From contig NZ_CAKUAT010000008.1 of assembly GCF_934636665.1 (NCBI RefSeq), forward strand, positions 1 through 64,000: 64,000 nucleotides of DNA. Direction: 5' to 3'. Under the pieces are notes generated by a model, which worked only from the letters and a program-made list of their open reading frames with translations, did no database searches and was not told the origin of the DNA. The DNA is from an uncultured Senegalimassilia sp. (GTDB taxonomy: Bacteria; Actinomycetota; Coriobacteriia; Coriobacteriales; Eggerthellaceae). A program made the position numbers and the translations under genes. The first letter of the stretch is position 1. Each line of letters begins with the position of its first letter. Of this stretch, positions 15,763 through 24,800 are shown one piece after another.

Positions 15763-17169
15763 TTATGCGCGCAGGAACGCCTCGTAGCCGCGCTCGGCCT
15801 CGTAGATGTCGGCTTTGCTGGTGGCCTCCCAGGGGCTGTGCATGGAAAGCACTGCCACGCCGGAGTCGATGACGTCCATGCCGTACTTCGCGGGGATGTA
15901 CGCGATGGTCCCGCCGCCGCCGGCATCGACCTTGCCCAGCTCGCAGGTTTGGAACTGCACGCCGGCGTCGTCCATGAGCTTGCGGATGCGTGCCATGTAC
16001 TCGGCGCGGGCGTCGTTGCTACCCGACTTGCCGCGCGCTCCCGTGTACTTGTTGAACACCAGGCCGTGGCCCAGGTATGCGCTGTTCTTCGCCTCGAATA
16101 CGCTGGCGTATGCGGGGTCGAAGCCAGCGGAGACGTCGGAGGAGAGCATGGCGGAAGCGGCCAGCGCGCGGCGCAGCGGCAACATGCCGCCTTCGCCGGC
16201 AAGCTCCATGATCTCGGCGATGGTGTTCTCGAAGAACTGCGAGGCCATGCCCGTGGCGCCCACGCTGCCGATCTCCTCCTTGTCCACGAGCACGCACACG
16301 GCGGCGCGGTCGAGCTCCTCGCCGGCGACGGCAAGCTGCGCCACCAGCGAGGTGTAGGCGCACACGCTGTCGTCCTGACCGTAGCCCAGCACCATGCTGC
16401 GGTCGAAGCCCAGGTCGCGGGCGCGGCCGGCGGGAACGACCTCAAGCTCGGCGGACAGGAAGTCCTCTTCCTCGATGCCGTACTTGTCGGCAAGTAGCTT
16501 CAGGGCGAAGGCTTTCACGGGGTCCTTCTGCTCCTTGGCCTCGCCGTCCTCGTCGCGCACCACCAGGGGGCGGTTGCCGACCAGGATGTCGAGCGCCTCG
16601 CCTTCGACGACCTCGTTTGCCTTCTTGCCCATCTGCTGGTTCGCCAGGTGGATGAGCAGGTCGGAGATACAGAAGACGGGGTCATCGGCATCCTCGCCGA
16701 TCTTCACGTCCACCATGCTGCCGTCCTTTTTGGCGATCACGCCGTGCAGCGCCAGCGGGACGGTGACCCATTGGTAGTGCTTGATGCCGCCGTAGTAGTG
16801 GGTGTCCATAAAGGCAAGCTCGCTGGATTCGTACAGCGGGTTCTGCTTGACGTCCAGGCGCGGGCTGTCGATGTGCGCGCCCAGGATGTTCATGCCGTCG
16901 GTTAGCGGGCGGGCGCCCAGCTGCACCAGGATAACGGCCTTGTTACGCATGGTTGCCCACACCTTGTCGCCGGGGACAAGCTTGCGGCCTGCGGAAATGG
17001 CGGCGTCCAGGCTTTCGTAGCCGGCGGCCTCGGCGCTGCGGATGGCGGCGGCGGAGAACTCGCGCTCGGTCTTGTTCTCGGAGATGAAGTCGATGTAGCC
17101 GGCGGCAAGCTGCTCGAGCTCGGCCAGCTGGTCCTCATCGTAGCGTTTCCACGCGGATTCGCGTTCCAT
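15763..17169 (-). CDS. M18 family aminopeptidase
   Basis: A 468-residue zinc aminopeptidase of family M18 (aspartyl aminopeptidase/aminopeptidase I type), cytoplasmic, trimming N-terminal residues from peptides. Metal and catalytic motifs are visible: GAHIDSPRLDVKQNP (first His/Asp), HYYGGIKHYQW, VDKEEIGSVGATGM (catalytic Glu pair), DVSAGFDP, GGGGTIAY and the final MHSPWE (last zinc His). Start ATG 17169 has AAGGAG upstream on the minus strand; extension to 17358 would run into the 34-bp repeat region and lacks a ribosome site. A likely source of amino acids for an asaccharolytic anaerobe. Confidence 0.9.
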   Translation of the reverse strand: MERESAWKRYDEDQLAELEQLAAGYIDFISENKTEREFSAAAIRSAEAAGYESLDAAISAGRKLVPGDKVWATMRNKAVILVQLGARPLTDGMNILGAHIDSPRLDVKQNPLYESSELAFMDTHYYGGIKHYQWVTVPLALHGVIAKKDGSMVDVKIGEDADDPVFCISDLLIHLANQQMGKKANEVVEGEALDILVGNRPLVVRDEDGEAKEQKDPVKAFALKLLADKYGIEEEDFLSAELEVVPAGRARDLGFDRSMVLGYGQDDSVCAYTSLVAQLAVAGEELDRAAVCVLVDKEEIGSVGATGMASQFFENTIAEIMELAGEGGMLPLRRALAASAMLSSDVSAGFDPAYASVFEAKNSAYLGHGLVFNKYTGARGKSGSNDARAEYMARIRKLMDDAGVQFQTCELGKVDAGGGGTIAYIPAKYGMDVIDSGVAVLSMHSPWEATSKADIYEAERGYEAFLRA

Positions 17170-17299
17170 ATACGCTCCTTGCATTCGGGGATCGTTTCTC
17201 GCAGACGATAGTACGCCAACCGGGGCGGGCACGCTAGGCAGGGAAGGGGTGCAACGGGGAAAGCCGACAACTGCGCCGGTTGCGTTTGCGGTTTGCGGA

Positions 17300-17333
17300 G
17301 AAGGTAACGGATTCCACGCATTTCGCGAAAGCG
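17300..17333 (+). repeat. 34-bp direct repeat, left copy
   Basis: The 34 bases starting GAAGGTAACGGATTCC and ending TTTCGCGAAAGCG are identical to those at 21729-21762, in the same orientation. The unit contains the palindrome TTTCGCGAAA. It lies 130 bases upstream of the aminopeptidase start and on the outside edge of the zinc-ribbon cassette. Weaker similarity continues about 20 bases further. Confidence 0.95.
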
Positions 17334-17455
17334 GGGCGAACAGGGCGCGCGACAGCACAAACGGAAATCACCGAATATCGCTAACGATAGGCCTAACAGC
17401 TCTATGAACAGCGAAAAGGTCAGATTGGAGTCTCGGGCGAATCGCTGCGAAGGCG

Positions 17456-18499
17456 CTATGACATAAGCGGAATCCACTCGATGGAACTGTCGGCCGGGTA
17501 TTGCGCTTCGATGGCTTGATTCTCGGTTTGGAATTGCTCGGCGGTAATGGACGTCTTGTTGCCCTGCGCATCAATCTTCACGTACGTCCCGCTCTCCATG
17601 CCGAGCTTCTCGACTACGTTGAGGTTATCGGTGCGACCTTTGAAGCCGTTCGTGTAGTCCGTCCAGGCGTCGCCGACGCCGGTCGGGTAGGCGCTCAGCG
17701 TGCTCACGGTGATCATCCAGTCTTGGAAGCCGCCGCTTCCGCGTTCGTAAAGATAGCCGCCGGCGCAAACACGCATAATCGAACGTTCCCACGAATAAGC
17801 GACGCGAACGGGGGCATTGTTGACGTAGGACCAGATGTCGAACGCCTGCGTGTTGGACTGCGCGTCTTTGCAGCCGATGATCAGCTCGGGGACGTCATCG
17901 CCGTTCAAATCGGAAAAGGCGTAGCAAACGTTCGAGAAGCCGCTGTTCGCCCAATCCATAAGATAATTGGGAATGGCCATCGAATTCACGTAAGGATGTC
18001 TGGAAGCTAGGTCGTCCTTGCTGAGCTTGGCGGAATCGTCTGCAAGCGATCGATAGTCGTCGACGACCGCTTGCAGGGCGGTTTGCGCCTCTGCGGCGGG
18101 GTTGACGGGTGCGGGCGTGGGTTCTGGCTCCGGCGCGGTCTCGGGTGCCGGCTCTTGCTCTGGCACCGCAGCAGCCGATGGCTGTTCCGGTTGCTTTATT
18201 TCCGGAGTCTCTTGTTCGGTTGAGGTTTGCTCGTCTGTGGGTTTTGCCGGGTTGCTGATGGAGAGCGCGCCGAAAGCGACTCCGGCGGCGATAAGCGCGA
18301 ACGCCACGGCCGAAACTGCGATCACGGTGGGCTTCCCGATGGCTTTCCGGGGCGTATCCGCTTGGGAGCAGGACGTTGTGCCGGATGCGCTCGCCGATCC
18401 TTGGTCGTCGGCTGGGGATTGTTCGTTGGTTGCGCTTCCGCAGGTTGGGCAAAACCGTGCATTATCGGAAAGCTTCGCTCCGCAATGCTCGCAGTACAT
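17456..18499 (-). CDS. Zinc-ribbon membrane protein with extracellular C-terminal domain
   Basis: A 347-residue protein with an N-terminal double-CxxC zinc ribbon (CEHCGAKL, then CPTCGS, residues 3-23), a hydrophilic linker, one membrane segment at about residues 57-82 and an outside part. The first outside 65 residues are rich in Pro, Glu and Thr. The C-terminal domain of about 190 residues contains AFSDLNGDDVPELIIGC, reminiscent of FG-GAP/calcium-loop repeats. Orientation suggests ribbon inside, domain outside. Such proteins are common in Coriobacteria and Clostridia and have no known function. ATG 18499 follows AAGGAGG. It forms a cassette with the next three genes. Confidence 0.75.
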   Translation of the reverse strand: MYCEHCGAKLSDNARFCPTCGSATNEQSPADDQGSASASGTTSCSQADTPRKAIGKPTVIAVSAVAFALIAAGVAFGALSISNPAKPTDEQTSTEQETPEIKQPEQPSAAAVPEQEPAPETAPEPEPTPAPVNPAAEAQTALQAVVDDYRSLADDSAKLSKDDLASRHPYVNSMAIPNYLMDWANSGFSNVCYAFSDLNGDDVPELIIGCKDAQSNTQAFDIWSYVNNAPVRVAYSWERSIMRVCAGGYLYERGSGGFQDWMITVSTLSAYPTGVGDAWTDYTNGFKGRTDNLNVVEKLGMESGTYVKIDAQGNKTSITAEQFQTENQAIEAQYPADSSIEWIPLMS

Positions 18500-18620
18500 C
18501 GACGCCTCCTTCGCGGCTGCAGTTATGCTTGCAGCTGATATCTGATGCTAGAGACCATGGCGATCCGTTCAGGGCGGTCGCCCTGCTTGTGAATCGAAGT
18601 TATTGGTGATGGCTTATAAG

Positions 18621-19307
18621 CTACGGCCGGGGGTGTCCGCATTTGGGGCAAAACGATCCGGCGTTACCCGTCTTTCCGCACGGGCAGTCCCATGTGCTCG
18701 CCGCGACGGGGCTGATGGGCACCGTCGGCTGTGCGGGTTGAGAGGGTTGGGAGGGCTGGGCAGCCGACTGTTCGGCCTTGTCCGTTGGGGTATTGCCGGA
18801 ACGACGTTTTGCAGCGAATATCCCGCTCAAGTCGATTGAGTCATTGAATGCCGAGTCGGTCGATCCGAGCATTTTGTTGCGGATGTCGTGCAGATCGACT
18901 GCGCCGCGGATGAACATCATGCTCCATTCGAAAAGCAGGCGGTTGACGACCTCGAAAATCACGAATGCGAAGACGGCTATGATGAGACCTTCGAAGAAGG
19001 CTCCCATTGCTCTGACGCCCGATTTCGATGCAGCGGACATAAAGGGGAGGATCAGGCAAAATGCTGCAATCGAGGTTGTTGAGAACACATACAGAAACTT
19101 CGTGATGCTTTCGATGAACAGGTGATCGAAGCTGAAGAACTTGGTAAGCGGCTTCGTCTTATCCGCTTTCTTGCTTGCGAACTTGATGAACAGCACAATC
19201 GCCCCCGCAATGGCTGCAATCCCCAAAATGGGCGCAATGATGTCGATGGCCGTAGACATCCCGTGAGAGCCAGTTGAACCATACATAACGCCAGTTGATC
19301 CGTACAT
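18621..19307 (-). CDS. DUF4282-like membrane protein with C-terminal zinc ribbon
   Basis: A 228-residue protein with three predicted membrane segments (about residues 20-42, 68-93 and 105-130). The middle part KFFSFDHLFIESITKFLYVFS and the following helix resemble DUF4282 proteins. A Pro/Gln-rich linker leads to a C-terminal zinc ribbon CPCGKTG...CPKCGHPRP. Start ATG 19307 has AGGAGGAAT upstream on the minus strand; the first residues repeat MYGSTG twice. It sits 121 bases upstream of the other minus-strand zinc-ribbon gene, probably in the same unit. Function unknown. Confidence 0.7.
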   Translation of the reverse strand: MYGSTGVMYGSTGSHGMSTAIDIIAPILGIAAIAGAIVLFIKFASKKADKTKPLTKFFSFDHLFIESITKFLYVFSTTSIAAFCLILPFMSAASKSGVRAMGAFFEGLIIAVFAFVIFEVVNRLLFEWSMMFIRGAVDLHDIRNKMLGSTDSAFNDSIDLSGIFAAKRRSGNTPTDKAEQSAAQPSQPSQPAQPTVPISPVAASTWDCPCGKTGNAGSFCPKCGHPRP

Positions 19308-19561
19308 AACGATTCCTCCTTTTCGAACCCCTAAAGCAGCCTTCCTGCCGCAATGAAGATAGTATACCGGCAACGGCGCCCCGTGGCATTCATCGCAATC
19401 GCCTTGGCGGGAATCGTCCCGCAGGGCAAGTTGCCGAACCGGGCGGAGGGGCGCCGGATGCTGATTCGCCTGTTTTCTTTGCTTGTCGTTCGGCTACTAT
19501 GGAGCCATCATGTTGCTGTCGTGGCAGATGCTGTTTGGTGGCTAGCGGTAGGGGGTGCGCT

Positions 19562-20764
19562 ATGTTCTGCGCGAATTGCGGAAAGCCGATTGAGGATGAT
19601 GCCAGGTTCTGCGAGTTCTGCGGGGCCCCGGTTCTTGACGAAGAGCCTGCGTCGTATGCTGGCGATGTCTCGGGCCGGCAAGCGGGGGATACCGTCTCCG
19701 CGCAGGCATCGCCGTCGCAGGATGTTGGGGGCAATCGGGGGTTTCGCCCGGCGATGGCGCAAGGAGCCGCCTCTCGGAGTAAGGGCATCTCCCCGCAGGT
19801 TGCGACCGTTGCGGCGGTATGCGCGGTTCTCGTCATCGCGGTAGCCGTGTTCGCTGTGCCCCGCATCATCGAAGCGGCTGGTGGCTCGTCTAGCGAGACG
19901 GCAAGCCGGCAGCAGACCGATCAGCAGGCCCAGCAGCAATCCGACGGGGCGCAGGGATCCGCCGCGGAAAACGCCGTCTCCCAGCAAGTGCAGGTGAAAA
20001 GCGGCATCTCCGAGTATTCGTGGGCTGACCTTTCGAATATCGCTGCGGAAATTGAGCGCACGGCGAAAAACCGCGACGATGCCGTGAAGATGGCGGCAAG
20101 CTACAACCTCGTGAAGCCGGACGGTTCGTTTACCGGCGAAGCGAAGACGCTGCAGACATCTATGGGAAACGTAGACGTGTTCATCGTCGACGTGTTCAAA
20201 GACAAGGGCTCGAGCGGGCGAAGCGCGGCGTTCACGTTCATGACTTCGGAAATTTTCGCCGAGCATCCTATGAATCCCACGGCTTCGAACTCCGGCGGCT
20301 GGAAGTCGTCGGGTATGCGCGCTTGGTTGAACGGGGAAGTGCTGCAGTCGTTTCCCGATGAAATGCGTTCTGGCGTGGTGGCGGTGAGCAAGCTGTCGAA
20401 CAATGCCGGTAAGACCACTTCGCCCGCAAGCGTTACCGAGACGCAGGACAGCGTATGGCTGTTCTCCTGGGTGGAATGCCTTGGCCCCATTGCGTGGAAT
20501 AAGGGGTCGGATCAAAGCTATATCGACACGGTGGATAATAAGGAGGGGTCGCAATACGCTTGGTTCAAGCAGCAAGGCGTTGCTGGCGAGCAGGGTCACG
20601 CTTCGCTTGATCGCAGCATTGCCGGATCGAGCAATCCCGGCGTTTGGTGGATGCGCTCTTCGGCTCCTAATGTCGCAACGTCGTTCGGGGACATGGGTCC
20701 GGAGGTAGATAACGGCGGCTATGCCTCCACCGCGGAGGGCGTCGTGTTCGGGTTCTGCTTATGA
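19562..20764 (+). CDS. Zinc-ribbon membrane protein with DUF6273 domain
   Basis: A 400-residue protein with an N-terminal zinc ribbon (CANCGKPI, then CEFCGAP, residues 3-21), one membrane segment at about residues 79-100, a Gln/Ser-rich linker and an extracellular C-terminal DUF6273-like domain (about residues 215-400). That domain is recognisable from SGMRAWLNGEVLQSFP, DSVWLFSWVE, WWMRSSAP and the end GVVFGFCL. Its function is unknown; it is often attached to zinc ribbons or surface repeats in gut bacteria. ATG 19562 has AGGGGG upstream. The next gene overlaps it by 4 bases (ATGA), so the two are translationally coupled. Confidence 0.75.
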   Translation: MFCANCGKPIEDDARFCEFCGAPVLDEEPASYAGDVSGRQAGDTVSAQASPSQDVGGNRGFRPAMAQGAASRSKGISPQVATVAAVCAVLVIAVAVFAVPRIIEAAGGSSSETASRQQTDQQAQQQSDGAQGSAAENAVSQQVQVKSGISEYSWADLSNIAAEIERTAKNRDDAVKMAASYNLVKPDGSFTGEAKTLQTSMGNVDVFIVDVFKDKGSSGRSAAFTFMTSEIFAEHPMNPTASNSGGWKSSGMRAWLNGEVLQSFPDEMRSGVVAVSKLSNNAGKTTSPASVTETQDSVWLFSWVECLGPIAWNKGSDQSYIDTVDNKEGSQYAWFKQQGVAGEQGHASLDRSIAGSSNPGVWWMRSSAPNVATSFGDMGPEVDNGGYASTAEGVVFGFCL

Positions 20765-21717
20765 TGGGCGCGCCAGTGCGGGTGGCGGGCGTCTGGGTGA
20801 CGGCAATGACGGTGCTGCTTGCATCGTGTTTGCTTGCTGGATGCGATTCTGGCCAGGAGAAACAAGGAGAAGCGGCTGGCACCTCCGATGTCGAGGCACT
20901 TGTCGACTGCGTCGATGATACTCGGGCCGGCGAAGCTGCGGCGCCTGTTTCGGCGCCCGAGGGCTTGCGGGATGCGTTGGAGCAGGCTACGGGGGCCCAT
21001 GCGGGGACTTATGCCGTTGCATGCGCGTCGGCTGATGGATCTTGGTCGGTCGACGTGAACGGTGACGAGCCCTTCGTTTCTGCCAGCATCATCAAGTTGG
21101 CGATCTTGGGAACTTTGCTTGATCAGGCTCAATCCGGGGCGTTATCGCTTGATGATTCGGTAACCGTGGGCCCGTCGGACATAGTGGGAGGTACGGGCGT
21201 CATCCAGGCATCGGGTGCCGGCGGGTCGTATACGTATCGCCAGCTTGCCGCTTACATGATTCAAGATAGCGACAATGTCGCCACTAATCTGATTATCGAC
21301 GCGGTCGGCATGTCGGCTGTGAACGAGTACGCGAGCGAAATCGGCCTCACGCAGACCGCTCTCAACCGTCGGATGATGGATTTTGCCGCAGGCGACGAGA
21401 ACTATACATCGGCGAACGATGTTGCGCATATGCTGCAGCTGATCTACCAAGGGAAGCTGGTGAGCTCGGACGCGAGTGAGTTCGCTCTTGACTTGCTGAA
21501 AGGCCAGCATGATAACGCTGGGCTGCTTGAAGGGTTGCCTGCGGGCAGCGTTTTCGCTCACAAGACGGGTACGCTCGACGGTGTGTTCAACGATGGGGGC
21601 ATTGCGCTCGACCGGAATCCCTATGTGATGGTGGTGCTTTCCGGCAATGCCGAAAGGTCGCAGGCGCAGGCTTGCATGGTCGATGTCGCACAAGCGGCAG
21701 ACGCCGCTATCGGCTAA
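20761..21717 (+). CDS. Beta-lactamase-like serine hydrolase lipoprotein
   Basis: A 318-residue exported protein with a lipobox LLAGC (Cys28) and a class A beta-lactamase/transpeptidase fold. The three family motifs are present: S109-I-I-K112, S170-D-N172 and K268-T-G270. The region where class A enzymes carry the deacylating Glu (ExxLN) reads NRRMMDF instead, so true beta-lactamase activity is doubtful and a peptidoglycan-related serine hydrolase is equally possible. The gene overlaps the stop of the DUF6273 gene. Together they could act at the cell wall. The right copy of the 34-bp repeat begins 11 bases after its stop. Confidence 0.78.
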   Translation: MMGAPVRVAGVWVTAMTVLLASCLLAGCDSGQEKQGEAAGTSDVEALVDCVDDTRAGEAAAPVSAPEGLRDALEQATGAHAGTYAVACASADGSWSVDVNGDEPFVSASIIKLAILGTLLDQAQSGALSLDDSVTVGPSDIVGGTGVIQASGAGGSYTYRQLAAYMIQDSDNVATNLIIDAVGMSAVNEYASEIGLTQTALNRRMMDFAAGDENYTSANDVAHMLQLIYQGKLVSSDASEFALDLLKGQHDNAGLLEGLPAGSVFAHKTGTLDGVFNDGGIALDRNPYVMVVLSGNAERSQAQACMVDVAQAADAAIG

Positions 21718-21728
21718 ATCGCGCGCCC

Positions 21729-21762
21729 GAAGGTAACGGATTCCACGCATTTCGCGAAAGCG
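21729..21762 (+). repeat. 34-bp direct repeat, right copy
   Basis: Exact copy of the sequence at 17300-17333, same orientation, 4,395 bp away. It lies 66 bases before the ABC transporter start and closes the zinc-ribbon cassette on the right. Confidence 0.95.
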
Positions 21763-21827
21763 CGGCGGATGGGGGGCGCGGCGGGGGATAATCATAACGA
21801 TTGTCTTCAAATTCGAAAGGCGGCTGC

Positions 21828-24800
21828 ATGCTGCAATTGATAAACGTGTGCAAGTCCTATACCACCGCGGACTTCACGCAAACCGCGCTCGACCATGTGT
21901 CGGTGGCCTTCCGCGACAACGAGTTCGTGGCAGTGCTGGGGCCTTCGGGCTCGGGCAAGACCACCATGCTCAACATCATCGGCGGCCTTGACCATTACGA
22001 CGACGGAAACCTGCTCATCGACGGCGTGTCCACAAGCGAATACAAAGACCGCGATTGGGACGCGTACCGCAACAACCGCATCGGCTTCGTGTTCCAGGCC
22101 TATAACCTTATCCCGCATCAGACCATTCTGGAAAACGTCGAGCTTGCCCTCACGCTTTCCGGCGTGTCCCGCGCCGAGCGCCGTCAGCGCGCCATCGAGG
22201 CGCTCGGCCGCGTGGGGCTTGCCGAGCATGTCAACAAGAAGCCTAGCCAGCTTTCCGGCGGCCAGATGCAGCGCGTCGCCATCGCCCGTGCGCTCATCAA
22301 CGACCCCGAGATCTTGTTGGCCGACGAGCCTACGGGCGCGCTCGACTCCAAGACCAGCGTGCAGATCATGGACCTGCTCACCGAAATCGCCGACGACCGC
22401 CTGGTCATCATGGTCACGCACAATCCCGAGCTGGCGCAGCGCTACGCCACGCGCATCGTCACCTTGGCCGATGGCGTCATCCGCGACGACACCCGTCCGT
22501 TCGACCCGGCGGCTGAGAACGCCCCGCGCCGCGCCGCCAAGCAGGCCCGTCGCACCAGCATGTCGTTCCTCACGGCGCTTTCCCTGTCGTTCAAGAACCT
22601 GCTTACGAAGAAGGGTCGCACGCTTATGACGGCGTTCGCGGGCAGTATCGGCATCATCGGCATCGCCGCCATCTTGTCGCTGGCCAACGGCGTGAACAGC
22701 TACATCGCCAATGTGGAAGAGGAGACGCTTTCCGAATACCCGCTGCAGATTCAGGACCAAGGGTTCGACATGACCAGCATGATGGGGCTGGGCAGTAGTG
22801 CGGAAGGTTCATCGGCGGAGAAAGCTCAGGGCAACTCCTCCGATGGCGATTCGGGCAAGCCCGTGCACGAATCGAAGATGATCGCGAGCACGTTCGACAG
22901 CATCGGCAGCAATGACCTGGCGTCGCTGAAGGAGTACTTCGACTCGGGCGAATCGGGCATGGAGCCGTATGTGAGCTCCATCGAGTACGGCTACAATGTC
23001 ACGCCGCAGATCTTCAGCTCCGATACATCCGGCGCCGTGCATCAGGTGAACCCGGACAAGTCGTTCGCCAGCATCGGTCTGGGCTCCTCTACGGCTTCGA
23101 ATGGCATCATGTCGTCGATGATGAGCACCAACATCTTCTACAAGCTGCCCGACAATATGGGCATGGTCGAGGGCCAGTACGACGTTATGGCGGGTCATTG
23201 GCCTGAAAGCTACGACGAGGTCGTGCTGGTGCTCACGCCGGGCGGCAGCGTGAGCGATTTCATGCTCTATTCCATGGGCCTGCGCGATCATGCCGAGCTC
23301 GAGAGCATGGTGCGCGCCTTCGCCAACGAAGAAGCCGTCAACGCGCCGAGCGACAGCCTGTCGTTTTCCTATGACGACCTGATGGGCGTCACCTTCAAGC
23401 TGGTGAACGCCGCCGATTTCTATCAGCGTGATGACGAGTACGGCGTGTGGAAGGACAAATCCGGCGACGATGCCTACATGAGGAACCTGGTGGACAACGG
23501 GGAAACGCTGAAGATCGCGGGCGTCGTGAAGCCGAAGGAAGGCGCGAAGATCACCTCCCTGCAGACGGGTCTGTACTACCCCTCCAGCTTGGTGAACCAC
23601 CTGATCGACCAAGCGGGGAACACCCAAATCGTGCAGGACCAGAAGGCGAACCCGGCAACGAACGTGATCACGGGCAAGTCGTTCGCCGATGAGGAAAGCG
23701 CCCAGAAAAGCGGCAACGGCTTCGATATGTCCAGCCTGTTCACCATCGACGGGCAGAAGCTGCAGAGCGCCTTCACGTTCGACCAAAGCGCGCTGACCGC
23801 GGGGCTGCAGGGCGCCGATCTGGGCGCCAGCATGGATTTGTCGGGCATGAACCTTGATCTTTCCAGCTTGCCCGCCTTCGACGCGTCGTCCATCAGTATC
23901 GATCCGAGCGCCATCGACGTCAGCAAGCTCAGCCTTGATTTCAGCGGGTTGGACATCAGCTTCGACGGCGTGCAGCCCACCATCAAAACCGATGCGCTTA
24001 CCGCCGGCGTTATGGGCATCGTGCAAGGATACCCCGCGTGGCTGGCGGCGCATCCGGAATATGCGGGCAGCATCGATACGGCCGTGGCGGCGTATCTGGC
24101 AGACCCCGCCACGCAGGCGGCGATGCAGCAGGTCATCGCCGACTCCATCGACTTCAGCGGCATGTCGGGTCAGATCGAGCAGCGGTTGCGCGATCAGCTT
24201 TCGCAGCAGATCGGCCAGCAGATCCAGCAACAGCTGCTCCCGGCGTTTACGCAGGCCATCTCCTCGCAGCTGCAAACGCAGCTCGGCGCCGCCATGCAAA
24301 CGTATATGCAAAGCGCTATGTCGCAGGTGATGACCCAGTTCGCAGGTGCGATGCAGCAGCAGGTGTCCGCCGCGATGAACTCGTATATGACCAGGCTCGC
24401 CGGCAACATGTCCAGCGCCATGGGCATCGACCAGTCCGCCTTCGCCGACGCCTTCCAGATGAATATGGACGAGAAGGAGCTTGCCGAGCTCATGTCAAGC
24501 CTCATGTCCACCGAGCAGTCCAGCTACGACAACAACATGAAGAAGCTCGGCTGGGCCGATTACGCCAAACCCGCCAGCATCGACATCTATCCGAAGGATT
24601 TCCCCAGCAAGCAAAGCGTCATCGACATCCTCGACGCCTACAACGACCGTATGGAGATGAACGGCGAAGAGGGCAAGGTGGTCAGCTACACCGATATCGT
24701 GGGTGCGCTGATGAGCTCGGTCACCACCATCGTGAACATGATCAGCTACGTGCTGGTGGCGTTCGTTGCCATCTCGCTGGTGGTTAGCTCCATCATGATC

